Origin: G965222505 sp965222505
GTDB taxonomy: Bacteria > Bacteroidota > Rhodothermia > Rhodothermales > DATKEJ01
Assembly (NCBI GenBank): GCA_965222505.1
Contig: OZ244956.1
Location: 1,612,001 to 1,676,000 of the forward strand
Direction of reading: 5' to 3'
Length of the DNA stretch: 64,000 nucleotides
A program made the position numbers and the translations under genes. Positions 17,134 through 27,927 of this stretch are shown here, one piece after another. The notes under the pieces were generated by a model. The model was given only the letters and a program-made list of their open reading frames with translations. It did not search any database and had not been told where the DNA came from. Each line of letters opens with the position of its first letter. Position 1 is the first letter of the stretch.

Positions 17134-18840
17134 ATGCCGACTCCGCGTTTGTCTATGCGTAAGATCAAAGAGATTCTTCGACTCAAGTATCAATGCCAAC
17201 TCAGCCATCGAAAGATTGCCCAATGCCTAGGGACATCGCATTCGACCATTGGCGATTATGTCCGACGTGCGGCTATCGCCGGATATACATGGCCCCTGCC
17301 GGAGTCGCTCACCGAAGCAGAACTTGATGCCCAGCTTTTTAAGCCCAATACAACCAATACTAAACGACCTACGCCGGATTGGGTCTGGGTACATAAAGAG
17401 CTACGTGGCAAAGGCGTTACCTTGGCGCTCTTGTGGCAGGAGTACAAGCTGCAATATCCTGATGGCCTGCAATACAGCAGGTTCTGTGATTACTACCGTA
17501 GCTGGCGCGGACAACTCGACCTGGTCATGCGACAAGATCACAAGGCCGGTGAGAAGCTCTTTATCGATTATGCGGGCATGACCGTCGGGGTCATTGATCC
17601 GCAAACAGGCCAAGAGCGTCAGGCCCAAGTCTTTGTGGCCGTGCTCGGAGCCAGCAACTATAGCTACTGCGAAGCAACATGGACACAATCTTTGCCAGAT
17701 TGGATGGCCTCACATGTTCGGGCCTTTGCCTTTTTTGGTGGTGTACCAGAACTCGTTATCCCGGATAACCTCAGATCTGGCGTTGACAAAGCCCACCGAT
17801 ATGAACCGGAACTCAACCGGACGTATGCTGACCTAGCCCAACATTATGGCGTGGCCGTCATGCCAGCACGGGTACGTAAACCTCGTGACAAAGCCAAGGT
17901 CGAAGCCGGCGTTGGCATCGTAGAACAACAGATCTTGGCCCCGCTTCGCCACCGACAGTTCTTCAGTCTTGATGACCTCAACGATGCTCTAGCCGAAGGC
18001 CTTCAACGGCTCAATGAACAACCCTTCCAAAAACTGCCTGGTTCACGTCGAACGCAGTTTGAACAGTTCGACCAACCGGTGCTCAAGCCGCTGCCCGAAC
18101 AGCCATATCTATACGCAGAATGGAAGAAGGCCCGTGTCAACGTCGACTGCCATATTGAGCTTGACCGACATTACTACAGTGTGCCGTATCAACTGGTTAA
18201 AAAACAGTTGGATGTCCGATATAATGCCCACACCGTTGAGTGCTTCCATAAAGGAACTCGGGTAGCCTCGCATCTACGCAGTCCTTATCAAGGTCGCCAC
18301 ACCACCAATAAGGCCCATTTACCACGTTCGTTCCGCGAATATGCCAGTTGGACACCCGAGCGGATCATGGATTGGGCGGCCAAGATCGGCCCACATACTC
18401 GGCAATGGACACAAAAGGCCATCGAATCACGTGCCCACCCCTTGCAAGCCTATCGCAGTTGCTTGGGCGTGTTGCGGCTGAGTAAAGCCTATGGGTCAGA
18501 CCGGCTGGAGGCCACCTGCCGACGGGCTCTAGCTCTACAAAGCTATAGTTATCGATCCATTGAGTCGATTCTAAAAAAAGGCCTTGACCAACTCCCTTGT
18601 GAACCCACTACTGAAGAATTACCCCCGATCCAACACCGCAATATTCGTGGGCCGGGCTACTACCGTCGAGAACCCACTGAGCCTCAGTGGGCGACCCCTA
18701 ACCCGTCGTCACTGCTGGAATCCGGCATAGCTACAGGTGATGGCACAACCTTAGAGGTGTATGCTACAACATCCAACCTTCGACAAACTCCAACGACTGC
18801 GACTAACCGGCATGATCGCGGCCTGGAAGGAACAGAGTGA
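17134..18840 (+). CDS. istA: IS21 transposase IstA
   Basis: 568 residues. An N-terminal helix-turn-helix ('CQLSHRKIAQCLGTSHSTIGDYVRRA') precedes an rve-type DDE catalytic core: 'LFIDYAGMTVGV', 'VPELVIPDNLRSGV', and 'DKAKVEAGVGIVEQQI', which supplies the Glu. The length is normal for IstA. Its 3' end overlaps istB by 80 bp, longer than the few bases common in the family but still consistent with coupled expression. No frameshift is seen. Confidence 0.95.
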   Translation: MPTPRLSMRKIKEILRLKYQCQLSHRKIAQCLGTSHSTIGDYVRRAAIAGYTWPLPESLTEAELDAQLFKPNTTNTKRPTPDWVWVHKELRGKGVTLALLWQEYKLQYPDGLQYSRFCDYYRSWRGQLDLVMRQDHKAGEKLFIDYAGMTVGVIDPQTGQERQAQVFVAVLGASNYSYCEATWTQSLPDWMASHVRAFAFFGGVPELVIPDNLRSGVDKAHRYEPELNRTYADLAQHYGVAVMPARVRKPRDKAKVEAGVGIVEQQILAPLRHRQFFSLDDLNDALAEGLQRLNEQPFQKLPGSRRTQFEQFDQPVLKPLPEQPYLYAEWKKARVNVDCHIELDRHYYSVPYQLVKKQLDVRYNAHTVECFHKGTRVASHLRSPYQGRHTTNKAHLPRSFREYASWTPERIMDWAAKIGPHTRQWTQKAIESRAHPLQAYRSCLGVLRLSKAYGSDRLEATCRRALALQSYSYRSIESILKKGLDQLPCEPTTEELPPIQHRNIRGPGYYRREPTEPQWATPNPSSLLESGIATGDGTTLEVYATTSNLRQTPTTATNRHDRGLEGTE

Positions 18841-19519
18841 ACTCCCCGAGATTGGCCAACTGAGCTTTGAAGAACGTCTCGGCCTCCTAGTCGATCGTGA
18901 ACTCACTGAACGCGAATCGCGCAAGCTCAAAAGCCGACTCCGGGCCGCCAAACTTCGGCAACAAGCCTGCTTCGAAGATATTGATTATCAGCATAAAAGA
19001 GGTCTTGACCGCTCCTTGGTCCAGCAACTCGGTACAAGCACTTGGATCCAAAAACGTCACAATGTGCTCATCACCGGGCCGACGGGGATCGGCAAGAGTT
19101 ACTTGGCTTGCGCCTTGGCCCATAAGGCATGTTTGAACGGCTTCCGAAGCCACTATTACCGGCTCCCGTCCTTGCTACATGAACTCAAAATCGCACGCGG
19201 TGATGGCCGCTACAGCCAGTTGATGAAACAGCTGCTCAGGGCCGATGTGCTAGTCTTGGATGACTGGGGCTTGACGACCATCCGGGCCGATGAACAGCGT
19301 GAACTCCTCGAAGTCTTAGAAGATCGCTATGATCGGAAATCAACCATTGTCACCAGCCAGTTCCCGTCGGATCAGTGGTTCGAGACGATGTCAGATCCGA
19401 CGCTGGCCGATGCCATTCTAGATCGGCTCATCCACAATGGCTACAAACTCTTACTTGATGGTGAAAGTATGCGAAAACAGTACAGCGACTTGCTTGAAAG
19501 CGAGCCGTTGCTTACCTAA
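18761..19519 (+). CDS. istB: IS21 helper ATPase IstB
   Basis: 252 residues. Walker A 'GPTGIGKSYLACALA' and Walker B 'VLVLDDWGL' define a DnaC/DnaA-like AAA+ ATPase that assists IstA in target selection. Conserved 'SHYYRLPSLLHEL' and 'STIVTSQFP' are present, and the C-terminal 'ADAILDRLIHNGYKLLL' is the usual IstB ending. Confidence 0.95.
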   Translation: MLQHPTFDKLQRLRLTGMIAAWKEQSELPEIGQLSFEERLGLLVDRELTERESRKLKSRLRAAKLRQQACFEDIDYQHKRGLDRSLVQQLGTSTWIQKRHNVLITGPTGIGKSYLACALAHKACLNGFRSHYYRLPSLLHELKIARGDGRYSQLMKQLLRADVLVLDDWGLTTIRADEQRELLEVLEDRYDRKSTIVTSQFPSDQWFETMSDPTLADAILDRLIHNGYKLLLDGESMRKQYSDLLESEPLLT

Positions 19520-19638
19520 TAGGGTCAGCGTCGCTGCGCTCCGATTAAGTGGACGGCATCAGTCGGATTAAGTGGACGGGATCGTCGGAATATGCAGACC
19601 CCCAATATCGGCTATTCGAGTAAAAGCGTAGCAAAGCA

Positions 19639-19764
19639 GCCTAACGGACTAAGTTTAGCTGCGCAGGGCTGGGGGCTCACGATTTCGGTCGTGCACAAAG
19701 TCGCACGCACGAAGTCGCAAGTGCAAACAACAACGCCCTGAGTCGGCTAGAACGGTTGTTATGC
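19639..19764 (-). repeat. attC 21
   Basis: R'' GCATAAC (19758-19764), R' GTTAGGC (19639-19645). Arm family V. Confidence 0.9.
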
Positions 19765-20020
19765 GGCTAAAGACAGACGCGAACCAAAACCTAACAAGAA
19801 ACCACGGACAAAGCCAACCGGCAACCCTTCAAGGCCCAACCGCCGCATGGCGAGATGACGAGACAGACGGCTCTGGGGACAACAGGCCCAATGCCGACCG
19901 GCACCGGTTTCAAGTCGCCTCTGGGCCGGCGAGCAAGACAAGACGGCCCACCCAACCGAAGCCGCAAAGACTGGTTGAGGAGAGCAAAACGTGAGGCCAA
20001 CCCCAAGCGGCTGGCGTGCC

Positions 20021-20145
20021 ACATAACGGACAAAGTTCAGGCGCGTAGGGCAACAGCTGCAAGATAACCAAAGACTGCAAAACACATACATCCGAACAAG
20101 CCCAAAACCCCAACGCCCTACGTCGCCCTGCAACGGTTGTTATGT
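20021..20145 (-). repeat. attC 22
   Basis: R'' ACATAAC (20139-20145), R' GTTATGT (20021-20027). Arm family IV. Confidence 0.9.
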
Positions 20146-20403
20146 GGCCTAAGACAGACGCGATACCAAACTTACCAAGAAACCATAGCTATATCCAACC
20201 GGCACCCTTTTCAATGCCAAACCGCCGGATGGCGAGATGACGAGACAGACGGCCCCAGGGACAACAAGACCGCTGCCGACCGGCACCTGATCAAAGACCA
20301 CCCTGGGACGGCGAGGCCGTCAAGACGGCCCACCCAACCGAAGCCGCAACACATGGCTGAGACAAGCAAAACACCAATGCCGATCCCAAGCGGATGGCGT
20401 GCC

Positions 20404-20527
20404 ACATAACGGCCCAAGTTCAGCCGACCTGGGCTGAGGGGAAACGACCAAAGCCGTGCACAAAGTCACTCGCCCCGGATAGGCTGCAACGACCCAAGCC
20501 CTGGGTCGGCTGCAACGGTTGTTATGC
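20404..20527 (-). repeat. attC 23
   Basis: R'' GCATAAC (20521-20527), R' GTTATGT (20404-20410). Arm family II. Confidence 0.9.
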
Positions 20528-20898
20528 CGCACCACAAGCGAAATCACCAAATCCCGGACGGCAAGCAGAACACCCTACACCCAAAGCACCAGTACAAATA
20601 CTGAGACAAAACCGCGCCCATGACCAGAGGCACAGCCCCCCACCCCACCCGAACGCTCAAACAGAGCCGGCACACCCACATGCCAGTACCGGCCCCGTGG
20701 GTGCAAAGCTGCCTCGCGCGAAGTGGGACGGAAAGGAGGGTGCCGCGCACGCCATCGAGGAGTCCCGGGCACGGCATCGGGTGTGTTCTCGATGACCGGC
20801 AAGACGAGGGCCGGGTGCTGCCCCCGGCGGCAGACCACCGGAGCCGGCACTGAGCTTTGGCCCCCATGCAGCGTTGCGATGCTGCCGCTAGTGTGACG

Positions 20899-21022
20899 GC
20901 ATAACGGCCCAAGTTCAAGTGCGCAGGGCAACGAGCAGAAGATAACCAAAGACTGAAAAACATGCCCACCTACCAAAGCCAAAACCCCTAACGCCCTGAG
21001 TCGCTTGTAACGGTTGTTAGGC
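20899..21022 (-). repeat. attC 24
   Basis: R'' GCCTAAC (21016-21022), R' GTTATGC (20899-20905). Arm family I. Confidence 0.9.
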
Positions 21023-21306
21023 GGCACCGACGGCGACGAACCCACTTACCTTGAAACACGACACCCGAGCACCCCGAAGACGCTGACTGACGCGCCCACA
21101 TGCCAGCACCGGCCTGGCTCAAAAGGGCAATACCGCACCGTTGGTGACGCACACCCTTCATCTCTTCAGTGCGCAGGCACACGCCCACCAAGCACCGGCA
21201 CCGGAGAGGATCACCCTGACCGAGGCGACTTCTTCATCGAGGCCGACCCCATGAGGTGCCGAGGCAAAGCGTAGCATTGGGGGAGCAGTCTGCGCAGGTG
21301 GTGTCC

Positions 21307-21431
21307 GCATAACGGCCCCAGTTTAGCCGCGCAGGGCTGGGGGCATACCCTGGAGGTCATGCAGAAAGTCGCACGCACAACGTCGCAAGTTAAACAACAA
21401 CGCCCTGAGTCGGCTAGAACGGTAGTTATGC
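21307..21431 (-). repeat. attC 25
   Basis: R'' GCATAAC (21425-21431), R' GTTATGC (21307-21313). Arm family V, with ggtagtta in place of ggttgtta. Confidence 0.9.
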
Positions 21432-21860
21432 AACACGCGAGACGCGACCAACAAAATACAACAAATCTAACGCCTCCCCTGACCAAAGCCCAAACAGTGA
21501 AGCTAACCTCAACACCGACAATGAAGGCCCAAAACCGCGCACGGCCTGAAAGCACACACGCCGGACCGGCGAGGTGAAAGAGACGGACCGGCCTCAACAC
21601 GAAGCGCGATCTCCGACGGGCACAACACATGAGCCAAGCACTTGGCTGGCGAGTCGGGACGTGAGGTACCATGTGGGCCGACGCGGCAAATGTAAAACAG
21701 GGCAACCGTTTTCAATCACGCATCAGGACTGAGCATCTGAAGTAGCGAGACCTCGCGACTGGTGCCCCATCAGCCGAGCCTGGCCAAAACGAAACGAAGT
21801 CGCGAGGGGGCATTGAAACGGCCTCAGCCACATCGGCCGAGCAAAGCGTTGAGCGTGGTT

Positions 21861-21983
21861 GTATAACGGCCCAAGTTCAAGTGCGCAGGGCTGACAGCCG
21901 TAAGATAAAGGGCGGCTGGAAAACACATACACTTCAAACGGCTAAACCCTAACGCCCTGAGTCGCTTGTAACGGTTGTTAGGC
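21861..21983 (-). repeat. attC 26
   Basis: R'' GCCTAAC (21977-21983), R' GTTATAC (21861-21867). Arm family I. Confidence 0.9.
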
Positions 21984-22267
21984 GGCACCGACGGCGACGA
22001 ACCCACTTACCTTGAAACACGACACCCGAGCACCCCGAAGACGCTGACTGACGCGCCCACATGCCAGCACCGGCCTGGCTCAAAAGGGCAATACCGCACC
22101 GTTGGTGACGCACACCCTTCATCTCTTCAGTGCGCAGGCACACGCCCACCAAGCACCGGCACCGGAGAGGATCGCCCTGACCGAGGCGACTTCTTCATCG
22201 AGGCCGACCCCATGAGGTGCCGAGGCAAAGCGTAGCATTGGGGGAGCAGTCTGCGCAGGTGGTGTCC

Positions 22268-22392
22268 GCATAACGGACCAAGTTCAAGTGCACAGGGCAA
22301 CGAGCAGAAGATAACATATTGCTGGAAATCACACCCATCAAACCAAGCCGAAAACCCCTAACGCCCTGAGTCGCTTGTAACGGGTGTTAGGC
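22268..22392 (-). repeat. attC 27
   Basis: R'' GCCTAAC (22386-22392), R' GTTATGC (22268-22274). Arm family I, with cgggtgtta at the right end. Confidence 0.9.
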
Positions 22393-22675
22393 GGCACCGA
22401 CGGCGACGAACCCACTTACCTTGAAACACGACACCCGAGCACCCCGAAAACGCTGACTGACGCACACACATGCCAGCACCGCATACGCAAAATCCAGCGA
22501 CGACGGTTGGCTGTGGCGCGCTCCTTTCATCTCATCAGTGCGCAGGTACACGCCCACCAAGCACCAGCACCGGAGAGGATCACCCTGACCGAGGCGACTT
22601 CTTCATCGAGGCCGACCCCATGAGGTGCCGAGGCAAAGCGTAGCATTAGGGGAGCAGTCTGCGCAGGTGGTGTCC

Positions 22676-22798
22676 GCATAACGGCCCAAGTTCAGGCGCG
22701 TAGGGCTAACGGCACAAGATAGCCAACGACTACAAGACACACCCACCGAAAATGACAGAACCCCTAACGCCCTACGTCGCTTGCAACGGTTGTTATGT
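22676..22798 (-). repeat. attC 28
   Basis: R'' ACATAAC (22792-22798), R' GTTATGC (22676-22682). Left arm family IV, right arm with a family I-like cttg. Confidence 0.85.
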
Positions 22799-23055
22799 GG
22801 CTAAAGACAAACGCGATACAAAACATACCAAGTAACCACTGCCAATTCCAACCGGCACCCCTTCAAGGCCCAACCGCCGAATGGCGAGATGACGAGACAG
22901 ACGGCTCTGGGGACAACAAGACCACTGCCGACCGGCACCTGATCAACGGAGCCTCTGGGCCGGCGAGCAAGACAAGACGGCCCACCCAAATGAAGCCGCA
23001 ACACATGGCTCAGGCAAGCAAAACACCAATGCCGATTCCAAGCGGATGGCGTGCC

Positions 23056-23177
23056 ACATAACGGCCCAAGTTCAAGTGCGCAGGGCTGATGCCGAAACAT
23101 AAAGGGCGGCTGGAAATCACATACACTTCAAACGGCTAAACCCCAACGCCCTGAGTCGCTTGTAACGGGTGTTAGGC
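23056..23177 (-). repeat. attC 29
   Basis: R'' GCCTAAC (23171-23177), R' GTTATGT (23056-23062). Arm family I. Confidence 0.9.
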
Positions 23178-23460
23178 GGCACCGACGGCGACGAACCCAT
23201 TCCCTTGAAATGCATCAACTGAGTACCCCGAAAACGCTGACTGACGCGCCCACATGCCAGCACCGGCCTGGCTCAAAAGGGCAATACCGCATCGTTGGTG
23301 ACGCACACCCTTCATCTCTTCAGTGCGCAGGCACACGCCCACCAAGCACTAGCACCGGAGAGGATCACCCTGACCGAGGCGACTTCTTCATCGAGGCCGA
23401 CCCCATGAGGTGCCGAGGCAAAGCGTAGCATTGGGGGAGCAGTCTGCGCAGGTGGTGTCC

Positions 23461-23583
23461 GCATAACGGACCAAGTTCAAGTGCACAGGGCAACCGGCAC
23501 AAGATAACCAAAGACTGAAAAACATGCCCACCTACCAAAGCCAAACCCCTAACGCCCTGAGTCGCTTGTAACGGTTGTTAGGC
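23461..23583 (-). repeat. attC 30
   Basis: R'' GCCTAAC (23577-23583), R' GTTATGC (23461-23467). Arm family I. Confidence 0.9.
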
Positions 23584-23866
23584 GGCACCGACGGCGACGA
23601 ACCCACTTACCTTGAAACACGACACTCCAGCACCCCGAAAACGCTGACTGACGCACACACATGCCAGCACCACACCCGCCCGAATCGACGACGACGCGAG
23701 GAAGTGGCGCACACCCTTCATCTCTTCAGTGCGCTGGCACACGCCCACCAAGCACCAGCACCGGAGAGGATCACCCTGACCGAGGCGACTTCTTCATCGA
23801 GGCCGACCCCATGAGGTGCCGAGGCAAAGCGTAGCATTAGGGGAGCAGTCTGCGCAGGTGGTGTCC

Positions 23867-23992
23867 GCATAACGGACAAAGTTTAGCTGCGCAGGGCTGA
23901 GGGTATTCGATTTCGGTCGTGCTGAAAGTCGCACGCACGAAGTCGCAAGTGCAAACAACAACGCCCTGAGTCGGCTAGAACGGTTGTTATGC
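23867..23992 (-). repeat. attC 31
   Basis: R'' GCATAAC (23986-23992), R' GTTATGC (23867-23873). Arm family V. Confidence 0.9.
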
Positions 23993-24248
23993 GGCTAAAG
24001 ACAGACGCGAACCAAAACCTAACAAGAAACCACGGACAAAGCCAACCGGCAACCCTTCAAGGCCCAACCGCCGACTGGAGAGATGACGAGACAGACGGCT
24101 CTGGGGACAACAACCCCAATGCCGACCGGCACCGGTTTCAAGTCGCCTCTGGGCCGGCGAGGCCGTCAAGACGGCCCACCCAACCGAAGCCGCAACGACT
24201 GGTTGAGGAGAGCAAAACGTGAGGCCAACCCCAAGCGGCTGGCGTGCC

Positions 24249-24371
24249 GCATAACGGACCAAGTTCAAGTGCACAGGGCTAACGGCACAAGATAGCCAAC
24301 GACTACAAAATACCCCCACCGAAAATGACAGAACCCCTAACGCCCTGAGTCGCTTGTAACGGTTGTTATAA
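24249..24371 (-). repeat. attC 32
   Basis: R'' TTATAAC (24365-24371), R' GTTATGC (24249-24255). Arm family I. Confidence 0.9.
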
Positions 24372-24557
24372 CGCTCCATGAGCACACCTATCAAATCGTG
24401 GCATGTATGGACTTGCTGGAGTCCATTGGCTATCTCGAATATCAATTTCGGCCATACGCCACTCTAATGCTTCTACCAAATCCTCTGTTGGTCAAATCAG
24501 TCTGGAAACAATATATCATAACTGTTGTTACTTATTCTTACATACCCAGGCTCAACT

Positions 24558-24563
24558 TATAAT
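24558..24563 (+). promoter_or_regulatory. Candidate -10 box of parDE
   Basis: TATAAT 11 bp before the parD ATG. With a 17-bp spacer the -35 would be ttctta (24535-24540), a weak match. Start-site spacing is tight, so the transcript would be nearly leaderless. Confidence 0.35.
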
Positions 24564-24573
24564 CTCTCATACC

Positions 24574-24822
24574 ATGCCTGAAGCCGTTCCCTATACCATT
24601 CCTGTTCCAGCCGAACTCGATGCCCTCATCCAGAAAAGAATGCAGACCGGCGGGTTCAATTCCAAGTCTGAATACGTGCGCTCTGCCATTCGTGCCGATC
24701 TCGAACGTGCTGCCAAACAGCAATTAGAACAGCACCTACTTACTGCCCTTGATCGGGGAGACTACCAAGATGCCCCTACTGTGCTTCAGGATTTACGTGA
24801 CTATATTGCCGGTCAAGACTGA
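24574..24822 (+). CDS. parD: ParD-like ribbon-helix-helix antitoxin
   Basis: 82 residues, starting MPEAVPYTIPVPAELDALI. The N-terminal strand and two helices ('MQTGGFNSKSEYVRSAIRAD') are the CopG/ParD DNA-binding fold; the C-terminal part ('RGDYQDAP.VLQDLRDYIAG') would wrap the toxin. The TGA shares its last base with the ATG of parE. An upstream in-frame extension to 24403 is possible but has no support. The pair runs against the array and carries a possible promoter just upstream. Confidence 0.87.
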   Translation: MPEAVPYTIPVPAELDALIQKRMQTGGFNSKSEYVRSAIRADLERAAKQQLEQHLLTALDRGDYQDAPTVLQDLRDYIAGQD

Positions 24823-25145
24823 TGCCACTTCGCATTGAGCGACAAGCCCAAGAAGACTTGAGGGCTGCCGCCGACTACTACCTCGACACAGCCGATGAAG
24901 ACATTGCTATTCGCTTTGTCGATGCTGTCCATGCCACGTTTGAGCGTATTGAATATGCACCCCATGCGGGTTGGCTATACAGAGAACCATTGCAGCCTCG
25001 ACTGGCAGGTCTTCGGGCTCGGCGGATAAAGGGATTTCCGTTTTTGATCTTCTACATAGTTGAAGGCCCTGATATTCTGGTCCTATCGATTTTGCATGAG
25101 CGGCGGGATTTGCCTGGAGCCTTGCAGGACCGATTTCCTTCCTGA
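24822..25145 (+). CDS. parE: ParE-family toxin
   Basis: 107 residues. 'QAQEDLRAAADYYLDTADEDIAIRFVDAV', 'GWLYREPLQPRLAGLRARRIKGFPFLIFY' and 'VLSILHERRDLP' fit the RelE/ParE superfamily in its ParE branch, whose members inhibit DNA gyrase. Antitoxin precedes toxin, as in parDE operons. Confidence 0.87.
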   Translation: MPLRIERQAQEDLRAAADYYLDTADEDIAIRFVDAVHATFERIEYAPHAGWLYREPLQPRLAGLRARRIKGFPFLIFYIVEGPDILVLSILHERRDLPGALQDRFPS

Positions 25146-25244
25146 TAAGAGTAAGACCAACTGATGATTGCTCACCGTGATCCTTGACTACCATGCATTT
25201 TGATATGGATTTGGCACACCGCTTAATGGATCCATCGGTGAGCG

Positions 25245-25369
25245 TTATAACGGACCAAGTTCAGACGCACAGGGCTGAGGGCACACCTTGAGCGTCGCGC
25301 AGAAAGTCACCCGCACGAAGTCGCAAGTTAAACAACAACGCCCTGCGTCGCCTGGAACGGTTGTTATGT
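25245..25369 (-). repeat. attC 33
   Basis: R'' ACATAAC (25363-25369), R' GTTATAA (25245-25251). Arm family IV. Cassette-end sequence agcgttataac is shared with the HigBA cassette at 8834. Confidence 0.9.
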
Positions 25370-25625
25370 GGCCTAAGACAGACGCGACACGAAACTTACC
25401 AAGATACCACAGCTATATCCAACCGGCACCCCTTCAAGGCCAAACCGCCGCATGGCGAGATGACGAGACAGACGGCTCTGGGGACAACAGGCCCAATGCC
25501 GACCGGCACCTGATCAAAGACCACCCTGGGCCGGCGAGGCCGTCAAGACGGCCCACCCAACCGAAGCCGCAAAGACTGGTTGAGGTAAGCAAAACGTGAG
25601 GCCAACCCCAAGCGGCTGGCGTGCC

Positions 25626-25750
25626 ACATAACGGCCCCAGTTTAGCCGCGCAGGGCTGGGGGCATACCCTGGAGGTCATGCAGAAAGTCGCACGCACAAC
25701 GTCGCAAGTTAAACAACAACGCCCTGAGTCGGCTAGAACGGTAGTTATGC
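25626..25750 (-). repeat. attC 34
   Basis: R'' GCATAAC (25744-25750), R' GTTATGT (25626-25632). Arm family V. Confidence 0.9.
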
Positions 25751-26179
25751 AACACGCGAGACGCGACCAACAAAATACAACAAATCTAACGCCTCCCCTG
25801 ACCAAAGCCCAAACAGTGAAGCTAACCTCAACACCGACAATGAAGGCCCAAAACCGCGCACGGCCTGAAAGCACACACGCCGGACCGGCGAGGTGAAAGA
25901 GACGGACCGGCCTCAACACGAAGCGCGATCTCCGACGGGCACAACACATGAGCCAAGCACTTGGCTGGCGAGTCGGGACGTGAGGTACCATGTGGGCCGA
26001 CGCGGCAAATGTAAAACAGGGCAACCGTTTTCAATCACGCATCAGGACTGAGCATCTGAAGTAGCGAGACCTCGCGACTGGTGCCCCATCAGCCGAGCCT
26101 GGCCAAAACGAAACGAAGTCGCGAGGGGGCATTGAAACGGCCTCAGCCACATCGGCCGAGCAAAGCGTTGAGCGTGGTT

Positions 26180-26304
26180 GTATAACGGCCCCAGTTTAGC
26201 CGCGCAGGGCTGGGGGCATACCCTGGAGGTCATGCAGAAAGTCGCACGCACAACGTCGCAAGTTAAACAACAACGCCCTGAGTCGGCTAGAACGGTAGTT
26301 ATGC
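26180..26304 (-). repeat. attC 35
   Basis: R'' GCATAAC (26298-26304), R' GTTATAC (26180-26186). Arm family V. Confidence 0.9.
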
Positions 26305-26733
26305 AACACGCGAGACGCGACCAACAAAATACAACAAATCTAACGCCTCCCCTGACCAAAGCCCAAACAGTGAAGCTAACCTCAACACCGACAATGAAGG
26401 CCCAAAACCGCGCACGGCCTGAAAGCACACACGCCGGACCGGCGAGGTGAAAGAGACGGACCGGCCTCAACACGAAGCGCGATCTCCGACGGGCACAACA
26501 CATGAGCCAAGCACTTGGCTGGCGAGTCGGGACGTGAGGTACCATGTGGGCCGACGCGGCAAATGTAAAACAGGGCAACCGTTTTCAATCACGCATCAGG
26601 ACTGAGCATCTGAAGTAGCGAGACCTCGCGACTGGTGCCCCATCAGCCGAGCCTGGCCAAAACGAAACGAAGTCGCGAGGGGGCATTGAAACGGCCTCAG
26701 CCACATCGGCCGAGCAAAGCGTTGAGCGTGGTT

Positions 26734-26856
26734 GTATAACGGCCCAAGTTCAAGTGCGCAGGGCTGACAGCCGTAAGATAAAGGGCGGCTGGAAAACACA
26801 TACACTTCAAACGGCTAAACCCTAACGCCCTGAGTCGCTTGTAACGGTTGTTAGGC
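26734..26856 (-). repeat. attC 36
   Basis: R'' GCCTAAC (26850-26856), R' GTTATAC (26734-26740). Arm family I. Confidence 0.9.
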
Positions 26857-27140
26857 GGCACCGACGGCGACGAACCCACTTACCTTGAAACACGACACCC
26901 GAGCACCCCGAAGACGCTGACTGACGCGCCCACATGCCAGCACCGGCCTGGCTCAAAAGGGCAATACCGCACCGTTGGTGACGCACACCCTTCATCTCTT
27001 CAGTGCGCAGGCACACGCCCACCAAGCACCGGCACCGGAGAGGATCACCCTGACCGAGGCGACTTCTTCATCGAGGCCGACCCCATGAGGTGCCGAGGCA
27101 AAGCGTAGCATTGGGGGAGCAGTCTTCGCAGGTGGTGTCC

Positions 27141-27264
27141 GCATAACGGCCCAAGTTCAAGTGCACAGGGCAACGAGCAGAAGATAACCAAAGACTGAAA
27201 AACATGCCCACCTACCAAAGCCAAAATCCCTAACGCCCTGAGTCGCTTGTAACGGTTGTTAGGC
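27141..27264 (-). repeat. attC 37
   Basis: R'' GCCTAAC (27258-27264), R' GTTATGC (27141-27147). Arm family I. Confidence 0.9.
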
Positions 27265-27547
27265 GGCACCGACGGCGACGAACCCACTTACCTTGAAACA
27301 CGACACCCGAGCACCCCGAAAACGCTGACTGACGCACACACATGCCAGCACCACACCCGCCCGAATCGACGACGACGCGAGGAAGTGGCGCACACCCTTC
27401 ATCTCTTCAGTGCGCAGGCACACGCCCACCAAGCACTAGCACCGGAGAGGATCACCCTGACCGAGGCGACTTCTTCATCGAGGCCGACCCCATGAGGTGC
27501 CGAGGCAAAGCGTAGCATTGGGGGAGCAGTCTGCGCAGGTGGTGTCC

Positions 27548-27669
27548 GCATAACGGCCCAAGTTCAAGTGCGCAGGGCTGAGGCCGAAACATAAAGGGCG
27601 GCTGGAAAACACATACACTTCAAACGGCTAAACCCCAACGCCCTGAGTCGCTTGTAACGGTTGTTATGT
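27548..27669 (-). repeat. attC 38
   Basis: R'' ACATAAC (27663-27669), R' GTTATGC (27548-27554). Arm family I. Confidence 0.9.
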
Positions 27670-27927
27670 GGCTAAAGACAGACGCGATACAAAACATACC
27701 AAGAAACCACAACAATAGCCAACCGGCACTCCCTTCAATGCCAAACCGCCGGATGGCGAGATGACGAGACAGACGGCCCCAAGGACAACAAGACCACTGC
27801 CGACCGGCACCTGATCAACGGAGCCTCTGGGCCGGCGAGCAAGACAAGACGGCCCACCCAAATGAAGCCGCAACACATGGCTCAGGCAAGCAAAACACCA
27901 ATGCCGATTCCAAGCGGATGGCGTGCC

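Larger units (their letters stand above)
16894..19596 (+). mobile_element. IS21-family insertion sequence
   Basis: A 2703-bp element bounded by inverted termini tgcatattccgac (16894-16906) and its complement ending at 19596, flanked by a 5-bp gaccc duplication. Sub-terminal multiple repeats (cgtccacc-type and attccgattgatc-type motifs at 16930-16990 and 19540-19580) are typical transposase binding sites of this family. It carries istA and istB, both apparently intact, so it may be active. Confidence 0.92.
19765..24248. repeat. Longest run of geneless cassettes: B B D A1 C A1 A2 B A1 A3 B
   Basis: Bodies: 19765-20020 (B), 20146-20403 (B), 20528-20898 (D, single copy, no gene), 21023-21306 (A1), 21432-21860 (C), 21984-22267 (A1), 22393-22675 (A2), 22799-23055 (B), 23178-23460 (A1), 23584-23866 (A3), 23993-24248 (B). 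That is about 4.5 kb with no frame I would call a gene. Family C starts aacacgcgagacgcgacc and is about 429 bp. Confidence 0.85.
25370..27927. repeat. Run of geneless cassettes: B C C A1 A3 B
   Basis: Bodies: 25370-25625 (B), 25751-26179 (C), 26305-26733 (C, tandem copy of the preceding 554-bp cassette including attC), 26857-27140 (A1), 27265-27547 (A3), 27670-27927 (B). The order C-A1 also occurs at 21432-22267, implying a block duplication. Confidence 0.85.
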
